A stretch of DNA of 37,323 nucleotides from Syntrophomonadaceae bacterium (GCA_007128625.1 SKXC01000009.1:1-37323), one strand, 5' to 3'; positions 8,678-18,945 are shown, counted from the first letter of the stretch. Notes: a model not told the origin generated them from the letters alone. Program-made: numbers and translations.

Positions 8678-10069
8678 ATGATGCTTAAAGGAAATGAAAT
8701 AATCGAAGCCTGTGGAGGTACTTTGCTGCAGGGTAATCCTGAACAGTTGATCTCAGGTTTTGTCATTGATTCGCGGCAGGTTAAGGCCGGTGAATTATTC
8801 ATTCCTCTTAAAGGTGAGCATACAGATGGGCATCTTTATATTAAAAAAGCCTGTGAAATGGGTGCATCTGGAGCTTTTCATGAGTTGGGTAAAACGCTTG
8901 ATCCGGCCATCCCTCCCGATTTTCTGCTGATCGGGGTTGAAGATTCCCTGGGTGCGCTGCAGCAGCTTGCCGCCTTTCACAGGAGACGCTTTGACCTTCA
9001 TGTAATCGGGATTACCGGGAGCACTGGAAAAACAACCACTAAAGATTTTACTGCCGGGGTTTTAACGGCAAAATATAATGTTTTAAAAACAACAGGCAAC
9101 CTGAACAATGAAATTGGTCTTCCTTTGACTTTATTGGAGCTGGAAGACAAGCACGAGGTTGCAGTGCTGGAGATGGGTATGAGCGCCCGTGGTGAAATTA
9201 AAAACCTGTGCGAGATAGCCGATCCTACGATCGGTATTATTACTAATATCGGTGAAGCTCATATGGAATTGCTTGGTTCGATAGAAGCAATTACCGAAGC
9301 AAAAGGAGAACTCTTAGATTACCTCGGCTCAGGCGGGGTAGCCATATTGAATGGTGAAGATCCCCGCCTCCTTGATTTAGGAAAACGCTTCCCGGGAAAA
9401 GCCTACTACTATGGCTTTAACCAGGGCGATATAAAAGGCTTACAGTTGTCTCAAAAGGGAGAGAAAAGCTTTTTCCGGGGGCGTTTTCCTGATAATACCG
9501 AGGGGTGGTTTGAAACACCTCTTCCGGGACGGGAGTCGGTCAGTAATGCCCTGGCGGCTCTTACCGTTGGCTATATTCTTGAATTGAGTTTGCCGGAGAT
9601 GAAAAAGGGGCTTGAAAAAAGCCAGTCTACGGCCGGACGATTCCAGATTTTACATAATCAACAGGGTATGACCATTATTGATGACACCTACAATGCCAAT
9701 CCCAGTTCTGTTAGAGCAGCCCTGAGGTTGCTGGTGGAGCTGGGAGGTCAAAAAACAGTTGCTGTGCTTGCTGATATGCTTGAACTGGGAGCTATTGCCC
9801 GGGAAGCACATTTATCAGCGGGGCGTTTTGCAGCAGAATGTGGCCTGGGCACTCTGATCACTGTAGGTGAACTGGCCCGTATAATGGCGAAAGGGGCTGA
9901 AAATGCCGGCATGAGAGTATATCCATGTGTGGATCATGACCAGGCATTACAGGTTTTAAAAAAACTGCCCCTTGATAAAAACTGGTCTATTCTGGTTAAG
10001 GGCTCAAGAGGGATGAAAATGGAAATAATCGTTCATGCCCTTACCGGTGAGAAAGGAGCGGGTGGATAA
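8678..10069 (+). CDS. murF: UDP-N-acetylmuramoyl-tripeptide--D-alanyl-D-alanine ligase MurF
   Basis: TGSTGKTTTKDF, NLNNEIGLPLTLL, VLEMGMSARGEI and DDTYNANPSS motifs. Confidence 0.92.
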   Translation: MMLKGNEIIEACGGTLLQGNPEQLISGFVIDSRQVKAGELFIPLKGEHTDGHLYIKKACEMGASGAFHELGKTLDPAIPPDFLLIGVEDSLGALQQLAAFHRRRFDLHVIGITGSTGKTTTKDFTAGVLTAKYNVLKTTGNLNNEIGLPLTLLELEDKHEVAVLEMGMSARGEIKNLCEIADPTIGIITNIGEAHMELLGSIEAITEAKGELLDYLGSGGVAILNGEDPRLLDLGKRFPGKAYYYGFNQGDIKGLQLSQKGEKSFFRGRFPDNTEGWFETPLPGRESVSNALAALTVGYILELSLPEMKKGLEKSQSTAGRFQILHNQQGMTIIDDTYNANPSSVRAALRLLVELGGQKTVAVLADMLELGAIAREAHLSAGRFAAECGLGTLITVGELARIMAKGAENAGMRVYPCVDHDQALQVLKKLPLDKNWSILVKGSRGMKMEIIVHALTGEKGAGG

Positions 10070-11028
10070 TGGTTGTAAAGATGTTAATGGCAATAATAAT
10101 TGCCTTCCTGACAACCGCTATCCTTTCTTCAGTTTTCATTAAACTGATGCTCCGTTTACAATACGGCCAACAAATTCGGGAAATCGGGCCAGAGCGACAC
10201 CAGGTCAAAGCCGGAACCCCAACCATGGGAGGGATCATTTTTATTCTGACCGCTCTGCTGATCAGCCTGCTGCTGGGTGGTTTTTCTCCCCTGATGTTTG
10301 CTGTAATCCTGGTTACTCTCGGTTGTGGGTTAATCGGTTTTTTTGATGATTACGGGAAGATTTCCCATGGCCGGTCACTGGGATTGAAAGCAAGGTCAAA
10401 GCTGGCTTTAGAAATAGTTCTTACAGCCCTGCTGGTTATACTATTACAGAGTTTTAGTTTATATTCAACTGAAGTATTACTGCCTTTTTTGAACTATACA
10501 ATTGATATCGGGTTCTTATACCCGTTTTTCATTTTCCTGATTATTTCAGCAGCCAGCAACAGTGTTAACTTAACCGATGGTGTGGACGGACTGGCCGCAG
10601 GAACTTCAGTTATAGCACTGGTTGCTTTTATGATTATTGCCTTTCAATCGGGATTAACTGAAATTGTTCTCTTTTGTGCAGCCCTGGCCGGGTCCTGCCT
10701 CGGTTTTTTAATCTATAACTACCACCCGGCCCGTTTGTTCATGGGTGATGTTGGTTCGCTGGCATTAGGTGGAGCTTTAGCTGTTGTAGCCGTTTTGAGC
10801 AAGGCAGAACTATTTCTTATAATCATCGGGGGAGTTTTTGTGCTGGAATCTTTATCGGTCATAATCCAGGTGATCAGTTTTCAATTAACCGGGCGGCGGA
10901 TTTTCCTGATGAGCCCGCTGCATCATCATTTTGAAATGAAAGGTTGGTCTGAAAAAAAAGTTACCACCTCGTTTTTGGGCGCAGCCCTGCTCTTTGCTGT
11001 AATAGGGGTGATAGCATACAATTACTAA
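10069..11028 (+). CDS. mraY: Phospho-N-acetylmuramoyl-pentapeptide-transferase MraY
   Basis: GTPTMGG, FFDDYGK, NSVNLTDGVDGLAAG, MGDVGSLALGG and MSPLHHHFE motifs. Confidence 0.96.
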   Translation: MVVKMLMAIIIAFLTTAILSSVFIKLMLRLQYGQQIREIGPERHQVKAGTPTMGGIIFILTALLISLLLGGFSPLMFAVILVTLGCGLIGFFDDYGKISHGRSLGLKARSKLALEIVLTALLVILLQSFSLYSTEVLLPFLNYTIDIGFLYPFFIFLIISAASNSVNLTDGVDGLAAGTSVIALVAFMIIAFQSGLTEIVLFCAALAGSCLGFLIYNYHPARLFMGDVGSLALGGALAVVAVLSKAELFLIIIGGVFVLESLSVIIQVISFQLTGRRIFLMSPLHHHFEMKGWSEKKVTTSFLGAALLFAVIGVIAYNY

Positions 11029-11088
11029 CTTTCACAAATTGTATGCGATCAGTATAAATGATCAGGTTGAAGTCTGGAGTGACTTGTT

Positions 11089-12516
11089 TTGATCGATTTG
11101 ATTAAAGGCAAAAACATCCTGGTGGTTGGCATGGCTCGCAGCGGTATGGCTGCGGTGGCCCTGTTATCCAGGATTGGTGCTGCCAAAATTACTATTGCCG
11201 ATCAAAAACAGCCACAAGAACTCACTGCTGAATTAGCCGGGTTGGATCGTTATTCTTCTTTAGAGGTGAAAACCGGTGGAACTCCTCCTGACCTGGTAAC
11301 CCCCGACCTGTCTGTTATCGTAAAGAGTCCCGGTGTTCCGCCTGACCTGGACCTCTTTATACGGGCCGGATCACTTGATATACCGGTGTTATCAGAAGTT
11401 GAACTGGCCTATGCTTTTATAAAAGCCCCGATGATCGGTGTAACCGGGACTAACGGGAAGACGACCACCACTGCTTTGATTACTGCGATGCTGAAAGAAG
11501 CCCGGTTTGATCCGGTTGTTTCGGCCGGGAATATCGGGAATCCGTTATGCGGGGTTGTGGACAGCATAAACTCCCAGGGTTTCATTGTAGCAGAACTAAG
11601 CAGTTTTCAGCTGGAAAATATAAACTGTCTTCGTCCGCTTGTAGCAGTATTTCTTAACTTTGCCGAAGATCATCTGGACTATCACGGGACCCTTGAACGA
11701 TATTTTGCGGCAAAAGCCCGGATCTTTGAAAATCAACTTGCCGGTGATTATGTTGTGCTTAATGCCGGAGATAGAAAAGTTTCATCGCTGGCAAAAAATT
11801 GCATGGGTCAGATTCTTTGGTTCGACAGGGCACCGGTGAGGGCAGGAGTCGGTTTAAAAGAAGATTATATAACCCTTTTTAATCCGGGATGCAAACCCTG
11901 TGAAATTTGTCCCGCTGCCGAAATGGCTTTGCCGGGAGAACATAATTTGGAAAATGCACTTGCTGCATCTGCGGCAGCCTGGGCCGCCGGAGCTGATCCG
12001 CAGGCAATCGGTAATGTCCTGCGCAGCTTCAAAGCGATAGAACATCGCCTCGAATATGTTGCCACCCTGGCCGGTGTTGATTTTATCAATGATTCGAAGG
12101 GAACCAATCCCGGTGCATCAATAAAAGCATTAAAGTCTTTTCCCGGACGTAAGAAGATCCTGATTGCCGGGGGAAAAGACAGGGGCAGCAATTTTGAAGA
12201 ACTGGCAAATATGATCCGGCATGAAGTCAGCTACCTGTTCTTGTTTGGGGAATCAAAAGATAAGCTGGCCCTTTCTGTTGAAAAAACAGGGTTTTCTAAT
12301 TACCGGCAGGTAGAAGGCCTGGAAGAAGCGGTTCGCGGTGCCCGTAGTAAAGCCCGGGCCGGGGATATAATCCTTCTTTCACCGGCCTGTGCCAGCTGGG
12401 ATATGTTTACTGATTATGAAGCCCGGGGTAACCTTTTTAAAAAAATTGTTATTGGTTTAAAAGCGGAAGAGGAATTGAAGCAAAGAGTGGAGGGGGCAAA
12501 TAGCAATGACCGGTAA
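11089..12516 (+). CDS. murD: UDP-N-acetylmuramoylalanine--D-glutamate ligase MurD
   Basis: VVGMARSGMAA, GVTGTNGKTTTTAL, ELSSFQLE and NDSKGTNPGA motifs. Confidence 0.95.
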   Translation: MIDLIKGKNILVVGMARSGMAAVALLSRIGAAKITIADQKQPQELTAELAGLDRYSSLEVKTGGTPPDLVTPDLSVIVKSPGVPPDLDLFIRAGSLDIPVLSEVELAYAFIKAPMIGVTGTNGKTTTTALITAMLKEARFDPVVSAGNIGNPLCGVVDSINSQGFIVAELSSFQLENINCLRPLVAVFLNFAEDHLDYHGTLERYFAAKARIFENQLAGDYVVLNAGDRKVSSLAKNCMGQILWFDRAPVRAGVGLKEDYITLFNPGCKPCEICPAAEMALPGEHNLENALAASAAAWAAGADPQAIGNVLRSFKAIEHRLEYVATLAGVDFINDSKGTNPGASIKALKSFPGRKKILIAGGKDRGSNFEELANMIRHEVSYLFLFGESKDKLALSVEKTGFSNYRQVEGLEEAVRGARSKARAGDIILLSPACASWDMFTDYEARGNLFKKIVIGLKAEEELKQRVEGANSNDR

Positions 12517-13639
12517 AAAAACAGCCCACACCTATGATCGCACCCTGCTGTTTGTTACAATTCTGCTGTTGGGTATCGGACTGCTCATGGTTTTTAGCGC
12601 CAGTTTTGTCGCTGCTGCAGAAAACAGGGGCGACCCTTATTTCTACCTTAAACGACAGGCGTTATGGGTGTCTATTGGCTTGGTCGGTATGTTTATACTA
12701 TCACGTATCCATTATAAAAACCTGAAACGATTTTCGATAATCATTCTAATGCTTAATTTTGTCCTGCTGGGATTAGTATTTAGCAGCCTGGGTTCTGATT
12801 TGAGCACTGAAGCCAGGCGCTGGCTGGCAATCGGGCCCGTTGTTGTCCAGCCTTCTGAATTTAGCAAGCTGGCCTTAATAATCTTTACGGCAGCTTATAT
12901 GAGCAGCCGCAGGCTAAACCTTTATAATTTTTGGAGCGGCAGCCTGGTTCCCCTTGCTTTAATCAGCTGTGCTTTTTTCATGATTCAGTTTCAACCTGAT
13001 ATGGGTACGGCCCTGGTGGCCCTGATTGGCAGTGCGCTGGTGATTATTTATGCCGGCATGCCTTTATACCAGGTAGCCGGTCTGGCCCTGTTTTTTCTGC
13101 CGCCGATTGCCTATTTTATTGTAAAAGAAGAATATCGTATGCAGCGGTTGTTTAGCTATTTCGATCCCTGGGCAGATCCAACCGATTCAGGTTACCAGGT
13201 AATCCAATCACTTTATGCCCTGGGACCCGGCCACATCTTTGGAGCCGGTCTGGGCAGCGGCAGGCAAAAGCTGTTTTACCTGCCTGAACCGCAAAATGAT
13301 TTCATCTTTGCCGTTATCGGTGAAGAACTGGGCTTCATCGGAGCTGTAGCGGTGCTGATGCTTTATATGGTCCTGGTCTGGCGCGGTTTCCAGATTGCCC
13401 TCAGGGCGCCTGAACTGTTTGGCAGTTTACTGGCAGCGGGGATTACTTTTATGATCGCCGTCCAGATGTTGATTAATGTGGCCGTAGTTACCGGTTCACT
13501 GCCGGTAACCGGGATTAACCTGCCCCTGATCAGCTCAGGTGGCAGCTCAGTATTTTTTACCCTGGTCGGGATTGGCATCTTGCTTAATATTTCGAAATAC
13601 AGACGGGATACAACAAGCCACAGGGAGGCAGTAAAGTGA
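12506..13639 (+). CDS. ftsW: SEDS-family peptidoglycan glycosyltransferase FtsW
   Basis: Multi-TM SEDS protein (FQPDMGTALV, PEPQNDFIFAVIGEELGF, GINLPLISSGGSS); overlaps the murD 3' end. Confidence 0.93.
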   Translation: MTGKKTAHTYDRTLLFVTILLLGIGLLMVFSASFVAAAENRGDPYFYLKRQALWVSIGLVGMFILSRIHYKNLKRFSIIILMLNFVLLGLVFSSLGSDLSTEARRWLAIGPVVVQPSEFSKLALIIFTAAYMSSRRLNLYNFWSGSLVPLALISCAFFMIQFQPDMGTALVALIGSALVIIYAGMPLYQVAGLALFFLPPIAYFIVKEEYRMQRLFSYFDPWADPTDSGYQVIQSLYALGPGHIFGAGLGSGRQKLFYLPEPQNDFIFAVIGEELGFIGAVAVLMLYMVLVWRGFQIALRAPELFGSLLAAGITFMIAVQMLINVAVVTGSLPVTGINLPLISSGGSSVFFTLVGIGILLNISKYRRDTTSHREAVK

Positions 13640-14727
13640 TGAAAATTATGATCGGGGGAGGAGGAACCGGCGGACACATCTATCCTGCCCTGGCTTTAGC
13701 CCGGCATGCCCTGTCTGAAGACGGCACAAACGATATTCTTTTTGTCGGCAGTGCAGCCGGTCTTGAAAGTAAAATTGTTCCTGCTTCCGGTTTCACCCTG
13801 GTCACTATACCGGCCCGTGGATTTCAACGCAGTTTTAAACAGCTTTTTTTAACATTAAAAGATTTCATAAACGGTTTGAGGAGCTCATTTAAAGTGCTTA
13901 AAGACTATCAACCTGATGTGGTGCTTGGTACAGGCGGATATGTAGCTGCTCCCCTGGTGTTATCGGCATTGCTAAAAAAAATACCGGTAGTTCTTCATGA
14001 GCAAAATGCTCTGCCGGGATTGGTCAACCGCTGGTTTGCCCCTTTTGTCAAGAAGGTTTGCCTCTCCTTTGGGGAGACCGGTAAAAAGTTGCCGCCTTTC
14101 AGCAAAGCAGTTACTACCGGCAACCCCAGGGCCAGTGAAGTCAGTGAGATCGGCAGACTGGAAGGCTGCCGGTACTTTAGCCTTGATCCCGGCGAAAAAA
14201 ATATTTTGATTTACGGGGGAAGCCGGGGTGCGCTGAAATTAAACCAGGTAATCATTGCTTACCTGAAGGAAAACTTTCTTCCCGAAGGAGTAAATCTAAT
14301 CTATGTGACCGGGGATATATACTACCAGCAGGTTTTTACAGAGCTCGAACAGCAGCTGAACCGGGTTAAACTTTTTTCCTATCTTACAGAAATGCCCGAA
14401 GCAATGGCTGCTGCCGATCTGGCTGTAACCCGCAGTGGAGCAACAACCCTTGCCGAGCTAACCGCACTGGGTGTTCCGGCTTTGCTGATTCCTTCTCCCA
14501 ACGTGGTCAATAATCACCAGTACTACAATGCCCGGATTTTGTCTGATGCCGGTGCGGCAGTTTTAATTGAAGAGAAAGATTTTGATCACTTCCGGCTGCA
14601 AACAGAAATAAACAGGCTGATTACAGAACCGGCACTGCTTGAACAAATGAGCCGGCGCAGTAAGCAAATGGGCATGACTGATGCTGCTGAAAAATTATAT
14701 CGATGTCTGCAGGAGGTAGCTTTATGA
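13636..14727 (+). CDS. murG: UDP-GlcNAc:lipid I transferase MurG
   Basis: GGGTGGHIYPALALA, GTGGYVAAP, LHEQNALPG and SRSGATTLAELTALGVPALLIP-type motifs. Confidence 0.96.
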   Translation: MMKIMIGGGGTGGHIYPALALARHALSEDGTNDILFVGSAAGLESKIVPASGFTLVTIPARGFQRSFKQLFLTLKDFINGLRSSFKVLKDYQPDVVLGTGGYVAAPLVLSALLKKIPVVLHEQNALPGLVNRWFAPFVKKVCLSFGETGKKLPPFSKAVTTGNPRASEVSEIGRLEGCRYFSLDPGEKNILIYGGSRGALKLNQVIIAYLKENFLPEGVNLIYVTGDIYYQQVFTELEQQLNRVKLFSYLTEMPEAMAAADLAVTRSGATTLAELTALGVPALLIPSPNVVNNHQYYNARILSDAGAAVLIEEKDFDHFRLQTEINRLITEPALLEQMSRRSKQMGMTDAAEKLYRCLQEVAL

Positions 14728-15620
14728 AAGTCGAGCAGGAGCTGGGCCCGAAATTAAAATATGGCATCAAAAAAAATGAGCCAATGGCTGATCATACCTC
14801 CTGGCTTGTCGGCGGGCCGGCAGATTATTTTCTTTACCCGACCGACTTAAATGAGCTTTTAGAAATAGTCACTTATAGTGAAAAATACCAGCTGCCGCTT
14901 TTTATCCTCGGCAATGGGACAAACCTGCTGGTTTTGGATGGCGGGATAAGGGGGTTGGTGGTCAATATCGGTGCTCCATTCAGCCATATAGAGCAAGATT
15001 GCAGCCGTTTAAAAGCAGGCGCCGGCCTGTCAATGGCCGCCCTGGCAAAAAGCGCGGCCTCCGCCGGTTTAAGCGGCCTGGAGTTTGCTATCGGTATTCC
15101 CGGTTCTCTGGGAGGAGCCCTGGTTATGAATGCCGGCGCATTTGGAGGTTATATCGGGGAAAAAGTGCAGTCGGTAAAACTGGTTGACTTTAACAGTCGG
15201 GTTGTGAATATGTCTCGTGCTGAAATATCTTTCGGTTATAGAACCAGCAGCCTGGCCGGAAAAGGAATTATTACTGAAGTGATTTTAGAACTTGAAGAAG
15301 GCAGCCCGGATCAGATCTATAACACCATGGAGCATTGTTCAGCCGAACGTCGTCGCCGTCATCCTGTAAAACCCAGTGCGGGTAGTGTGTTTCGGAATTT
15401 GCCCGATCAGCCTGCCGGAAGGATTATCGAAAATGCCGGAGCCAAGGGTATGAGGATCGGCGGGGCAGAAGTTTCTGAACATCATGCTAACTTTATCATC
15501 AATACCGGTAATGCCACTGCAGCCGATATTTTAAATCTAATTAAAGCGGTGCAGGATAAGGTTAAGAGTAAATATGGCATAGAGCTTCAACCAGAGATTA
15601 GAATTATTGGTGAGGAGTAA
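14724..15620 (+). CDS. murB: UDP-N-acetylenolpyruvoylglucosamine reductase MurB
   Basis: NGTNLLVLDGGIRG, GIPGSLGGALVMNAGAFGG, SAGSVFRNL and HANFIINTGNATA motifs. ATG at 14724 follows AGGAGGT and overlaps the murG stop (ATGA). Confidence 0.94.
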   Translation: MKVEQELGPKLKYGIKKNEPMADHTSWLVGGPADYFLYPTDLNELLEIVTYSEKYQLPLFILGNGTNLLVLDGGIRGLVVNIGAPFSHIEQDCSRLKAGAGLSMAALAKSAASAGLSGLEFAIGIPGSLGGALVMNAGAFGGYIGEKVQSVKLVDFNSRVVNMSRAEISFGYRTSSLAGKGIITEVILELEEGSPDQIYNTMEHCSAERRRRHPVKPSAGSVFRNLPDQPAGRIIENAGAKGMRIGGAEVSEHHANFIINTGNATAADILNLIKAVQDKVKSKYGIELQPEIRIIGEE

Positions 15621-15626
15621 TAACCA

Positions 15627-16421
15627 ATGCAGCGGAAAAAAGATCACCTCAAGCTGGTTAAAAAAAAGAAAGAGGGCCCGGTCTGGAAAAAGATTACTCG
15701 TTTTTTATTGCGGTTGGCCTTAATTTTGGGCTTCCTGTTTTTAATCTACCAGGTAGAACCATTTTTCCGGATCAGCGAAGTTAAGGTCCAGGGGGCAGAG
15801 GAAGTGGAAAAGGACGATATTATAAATGCTGCTGAGATCAATAGAGGGATGAGTATTATATTTTTCCGGGATAAGCATATAATTGCCCGGATTCAAGAAC
15901 AGTTACCGCGGGTAAAGCAAGTTGAGATTAACCGCAATCTGCCTGATACGGTAGTGATAAAAATTGATGAAAGAAAACCTGCTGCTTATGTAATGGCAGA
16001 TAATTGTTTTTGGCCAATCGATGTTCAAGCTGTCTGTTTAGGCTGCAGTGATCAACCTGCCGAACATTTGCCCCTGGTGGTTGGCATAGAAGGCGAAATG
16101 TTTGTTCCCGGATTTCCCATTGACTGCCGGGATAGAAGAGAAAGCCTCAAGAGCCTATTTTTATACCTGTCCGGTGAAGATGCCCTGGACATTAAAAAAA
16201 TTGAAATGGCTGAAAGTTATAACCTGGTTGTATATACAGTGGACGGCCTGGAGATATGGCTTGGTAAAGGAGAAGATCTGGATTACAAGCTGGACCTTAT
16301 CAAAAAAAGTATTCCATTCATTGACCCGACCGCAGAGGCCAGGCTTGATGTCAGGTGCGGAAAACGCGTAGTTGTCTCCGGGAGCGCGGTTAGTCCCAAG
16401 CAAGAGGGGGTGGATCCGTAA
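15627..16421 (+). CDS. ftsQ: Cell division protein FtsQ/DivIB (POTRA domain)
   Basis: N-terminal basic region plus TM, POTRA-like ISEVKVQGAEEVEKDDIINAAEI; between murB and ftsA. Confidence 0.85.
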   Translation: MQRKKDHLKLVKKKKEGPVWKKITRFLLRLALILGFLFLIYQVEPFFRISEVKVQGAEEVEKDDIINAAEINRGMSIIFFRDKHIIARIQEQLPRVKQVEINRNLPDTVVIKIDERKPAAYVMADNCFWPIDVQAVCLGCSDQPAEHLPLVVGIEGEMFVPGFPIDCRDRRESLKSLFLYLSGEDALDIKKIEMAESYNLVVYTVDGLEIWLGKGEDLDYKLDLIKKSIPFIDPTAEARLDVRCGKRVVVSGSAVSPKQEGVDP

Positions 16422-16501
16422 AATAAAAAGGAAATAGTTGAAATGTGTTGAATTATTTAGTAGTTATTGCACCATACTGGGAATGGTAAGGGGGTTTACA
16501 G

Positions 16502-17734
16502 GTGAATCGAAAAAGCTTTCTGGTCGGTATTGATGTAGGAACAGCTGAGGTAAGGGTTGCGCTAGGAGAACCCCGTCCCGATGGTACTATCAACATTATC
16601 GGTTTGGGCCTGAGCCCCTCTGATGGTGTTCGAAAAGGAGTTATTGTTGATCTGGAGAAAACGGTTGAGTCAATTTTCACAGCAGTTGAAGAGGCTGAAA
16701 GAATGGCCGGGATTAAAATTGATTCTGCGTATATTGCCTTAAAAGGTTTAAACATCGAGCTAATCAATAATCGGGGTGTTGTAGCGGTTACAGCTGAAGA
16801 CCGGGAAATACACGAAGAAGACCTGGAAAGAGTCATGCAGGCCTCCAGGGTAGTTGCTCTGCCCATGGATCGTGAAATTGTTGATATTATCCCCCGTGAA
16901 TTCATTGTTGACGGTTTTGATGGGATTAAAGATCCTGTGGGAATGCTGGGAGTCAGGCTGGAAGTAGATGCCCAGATTGTAACCAGCTTGATCACATCTT
17001 TGCATAACCTTCTGCGATGTGTTAACCGGGCTGGAGTAAACATTGATGGACTGGTTCTACAGGCAATGGCCAACTCTGAAGTATCCCTTTCTTCTGATGA
17101 AAAAGATCTCGGTGTGTTTCTGATTGATATCGGGAGCGGCACAACCGAAATAGCTTTATTCCAGTATGGTAAGCTCCAGCAATTGAAGGTATTCCCGATT
17201 GGCGGTGATCATATCACCACTGATTTGGCTGCCGGTTTGAGAATTAACCATTACAAGGCAGAAGAGTTGAAAAAAGAACATGGAACAGCCCTGCTTTCTA
17301 TGGCCGAAAGCGAACCAAAAATAGAAATTAAAACTGTAGGCAGCCATGAGCTCAGGCTGGTATCGGAAAGAGAGCTCAGCAGTTATATCGAGCCGAGGGT
17401 AGAGGAAATTTTTCAGATTACAAGGGAAGAAATGGCTAAGATGGGCTGCCCGTACCTGCCGCCGGCAGGCGCGGTTTTGCGCGGGGGCGTGTCGAGGATG
17501 AAGGGGATAGTAGAGGTTGCCCGTCACACTTTTGAAAGTGACCAGGTCAGGACAGCTGAGTTTGATGTAGTCGGAATAAAGAACCCGACTTACTCGACAG
17601 TTGTTGGACTGCTCTATTATGTGCAGCGCCATCAGCCCCGAATGCATATCCAGGAGCAGAGTAAGAAGGTGAAAAAAGGCGGTCCCAGTCTGTGGCAGCG
17701 TATTAAAGACTGGTTGACGGATATAGTTGACTAA
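16502..17734 (+). CDS. ftsA: Cell division protein FtsA
   Basis: Actin-like fold motifs (VGIDVGTAEVRVALGE, VFLIDIGSGTTEIALF, PAGAVLRGGVSRMKG). Confidence 0.94.
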   Translation: MNRKSFLVGIDVGTAEVRVALGEPRPDGTINIIGLGLSPSDGVRKGVIVDLEKTVESIFTAVEEAERMAGIKIDSAYIALKGLNIELINNRGVVAVTAEDREIHEEDLERVMQASRVVALPMDREIVDIIPREFIVDGFDGIKDPVGMLGVRLEVDAQIVTSLITSLHNLLRCVNRAGVNIDGLVLQAMANSEVSLSSDEKDLGVFLIDIGSGTTEIALFQYGKLQQLKVFPIGGDHITTDLAAGLRINHYKAEELKKEHGTALLSMAESEPKIEIKTVGSHELRLVSERELSSYIEPRVEEIFQITREEMAKMGCPYLPPAGAVLRGGVSRMKGIVEVARHTFESDQVRTAEFDVVGIKNPTYSTVVGLLYYVQRHQPRMHIQEQSKKVKKGGPSLWQRIKDWLTDIVD

Positions 17735-17767
17735 AAGAGCATACCACTTTTTAGGAGGTGCTTTAGT

Positions 17768-18856
17768 ATGATTGAGTTTGATATTGAAATGGAAAAATTT
17801 GCTTCGATCAAGGTAGTAGGAATTGGTGGGGGAGGTAGTAATGCTGTCAACCGGATGATTGCCGCCGGATTGCAGGGAGTTGATTTCTGTGCGGTAAATA
17901 CCGATGCCCAGGCGCTTTATCTGGCTAATGCCGGAACCAAGCTGCAAATTGGTGAGCAGTTGACCAAGGGATTGGGAGCCGGAGCCAACCCTGAAATAGG
18001 TCAAAAAGCTGCCGAGGAGAGCTCTGATGAAATAGAATCCATGCTCAAAGGAGCAGATATGGTTTTTATCACTGCCGGTATGGGTGGTGGCACCGGAACA
18101 GGTGCCGCACCGGTTATTGCAGAAATAGCGCAAAAATTGGGTCCCCTGACAGTAGGAGTGGTAACCAAGCCGTTCACATTTGAGGGGAAAAAGCGTAAGC
18201 AGCAGGCAGAAGAAGGCATCAACCACCTGAAGAATAAAGTTGACACCCTGATTACCATCCCCAACGACCGTTTGCTGCAGGTAGTTGAAAAGAAAACGCC
18301 GATCCTGGAGGCTTTCAGGGTTGCTGACGATGTTCTCAGGCAGGGAGTTCAGGGTATATCGGACCTGATAGCTGTTCCCGGTTTGATCAACCTTGATTTT
18401 GCCGATGTGCGAACAATAATGTCTGAAACAGGGCCCGCCCTGATGGGGGTTGGTTTGGGCAGCGGCGACAATCGCACCGTGGAGGCAGCCAGGGCAGCTA
18501 CCAACAGTCCCCTGCTGGAAACTTCTATTGAAGGAGCCAAAGGAGTGTTGATCAACGTCACCGGAGGCACTGATCTTGGCCTTTATGAAGTTAATGAAGC
18601 AGCCGAAATTGTGGCCGGTCATGCCGATCCTGATGCGAATATCATCTTCGGAGCAGTAATTGATGAAAACTACCAGGATAAAGTGCAGGTTACTGTGATT
18701 GCTACCGGATTCCACATGCATCAGCAGCAACAGCAGCAGGGCTTCAGGCCTACCCTGGCTGCTGTAGGGAAAAGTGCTTATGCCCGTGGAGAAAACCTTG
18801 ATGCTCCGGCCTGGTCCCGCTGGCAGCAGCAAAAGGAGAGGATTGTCAACGAGTAG
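17768..18856 (+). CDS. ftsZ: Cell division protein FtsZ
   Basis: [36 protein letters not shown] and [11 protein letters not shown] motifs. Confidence 0.98.
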   Translation: MIEFDIEMEKFASIKVVGIGGGGSNAVNRMIAAGLQGVDFCAVNTDAQALYLANAGTKLQIGEQLTKGLGAGANPEIGQKAAEESSDEIESMLKGADMVFITAGMGGGTGTGAAPVIAEIAQKLGPLTVGVVTKPFTFEGKKRKQQAEEGINHLKNKVDTLITIPNDRLLQVVEKKTPILEAFRVADDVLRQGVQGISDLIAVPGLINLDFADVRTIMSETGPALMGVGLGSGDNRTVEAARAATNSPLLETSIEGAKGVLINVTGGTDLGLYEVNEAAEIVAGHADPDANIIFGAVIDENYQDKVQVTVIATGFHMHQQQQQQGFRPTLAAVGKSAYARGENLDAPAWSRWQQQKERIVNE

Positions 18857-18906
18857 AAATTAGTATAACATATATAAATGATACTAATTAAAGTATGGTT
18901 ATTAAT

Positions 18907-18945
18907 CCGGCACTCATATCAAGACAGGGTGCCGGTTTATTTAAA
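18907..18945 (+). terminator. Putative terminator at the end of the dcw operon
   Basis: CCGGCAC (18907-18913) / GTGCCGG (18929-18935), perfect 7-bp stem followed by TTTATTT. Confidence 0.6.

Noticed and set aside
16453-17142. 229-aa antisense ORF opposite ftsA
   Set aside because: Low-complexity S/T/R/I-rich antisense product; the + strand carries a clear FtsA.
17156-18832. 558-aa antisense ORF across ftsA/ftsZ
   Set aside because: Lies opposite strongly supported ftsA and ftsZ; composition (many H, Q, G, S, N) looks like antisense translation and has no recognisable domain.
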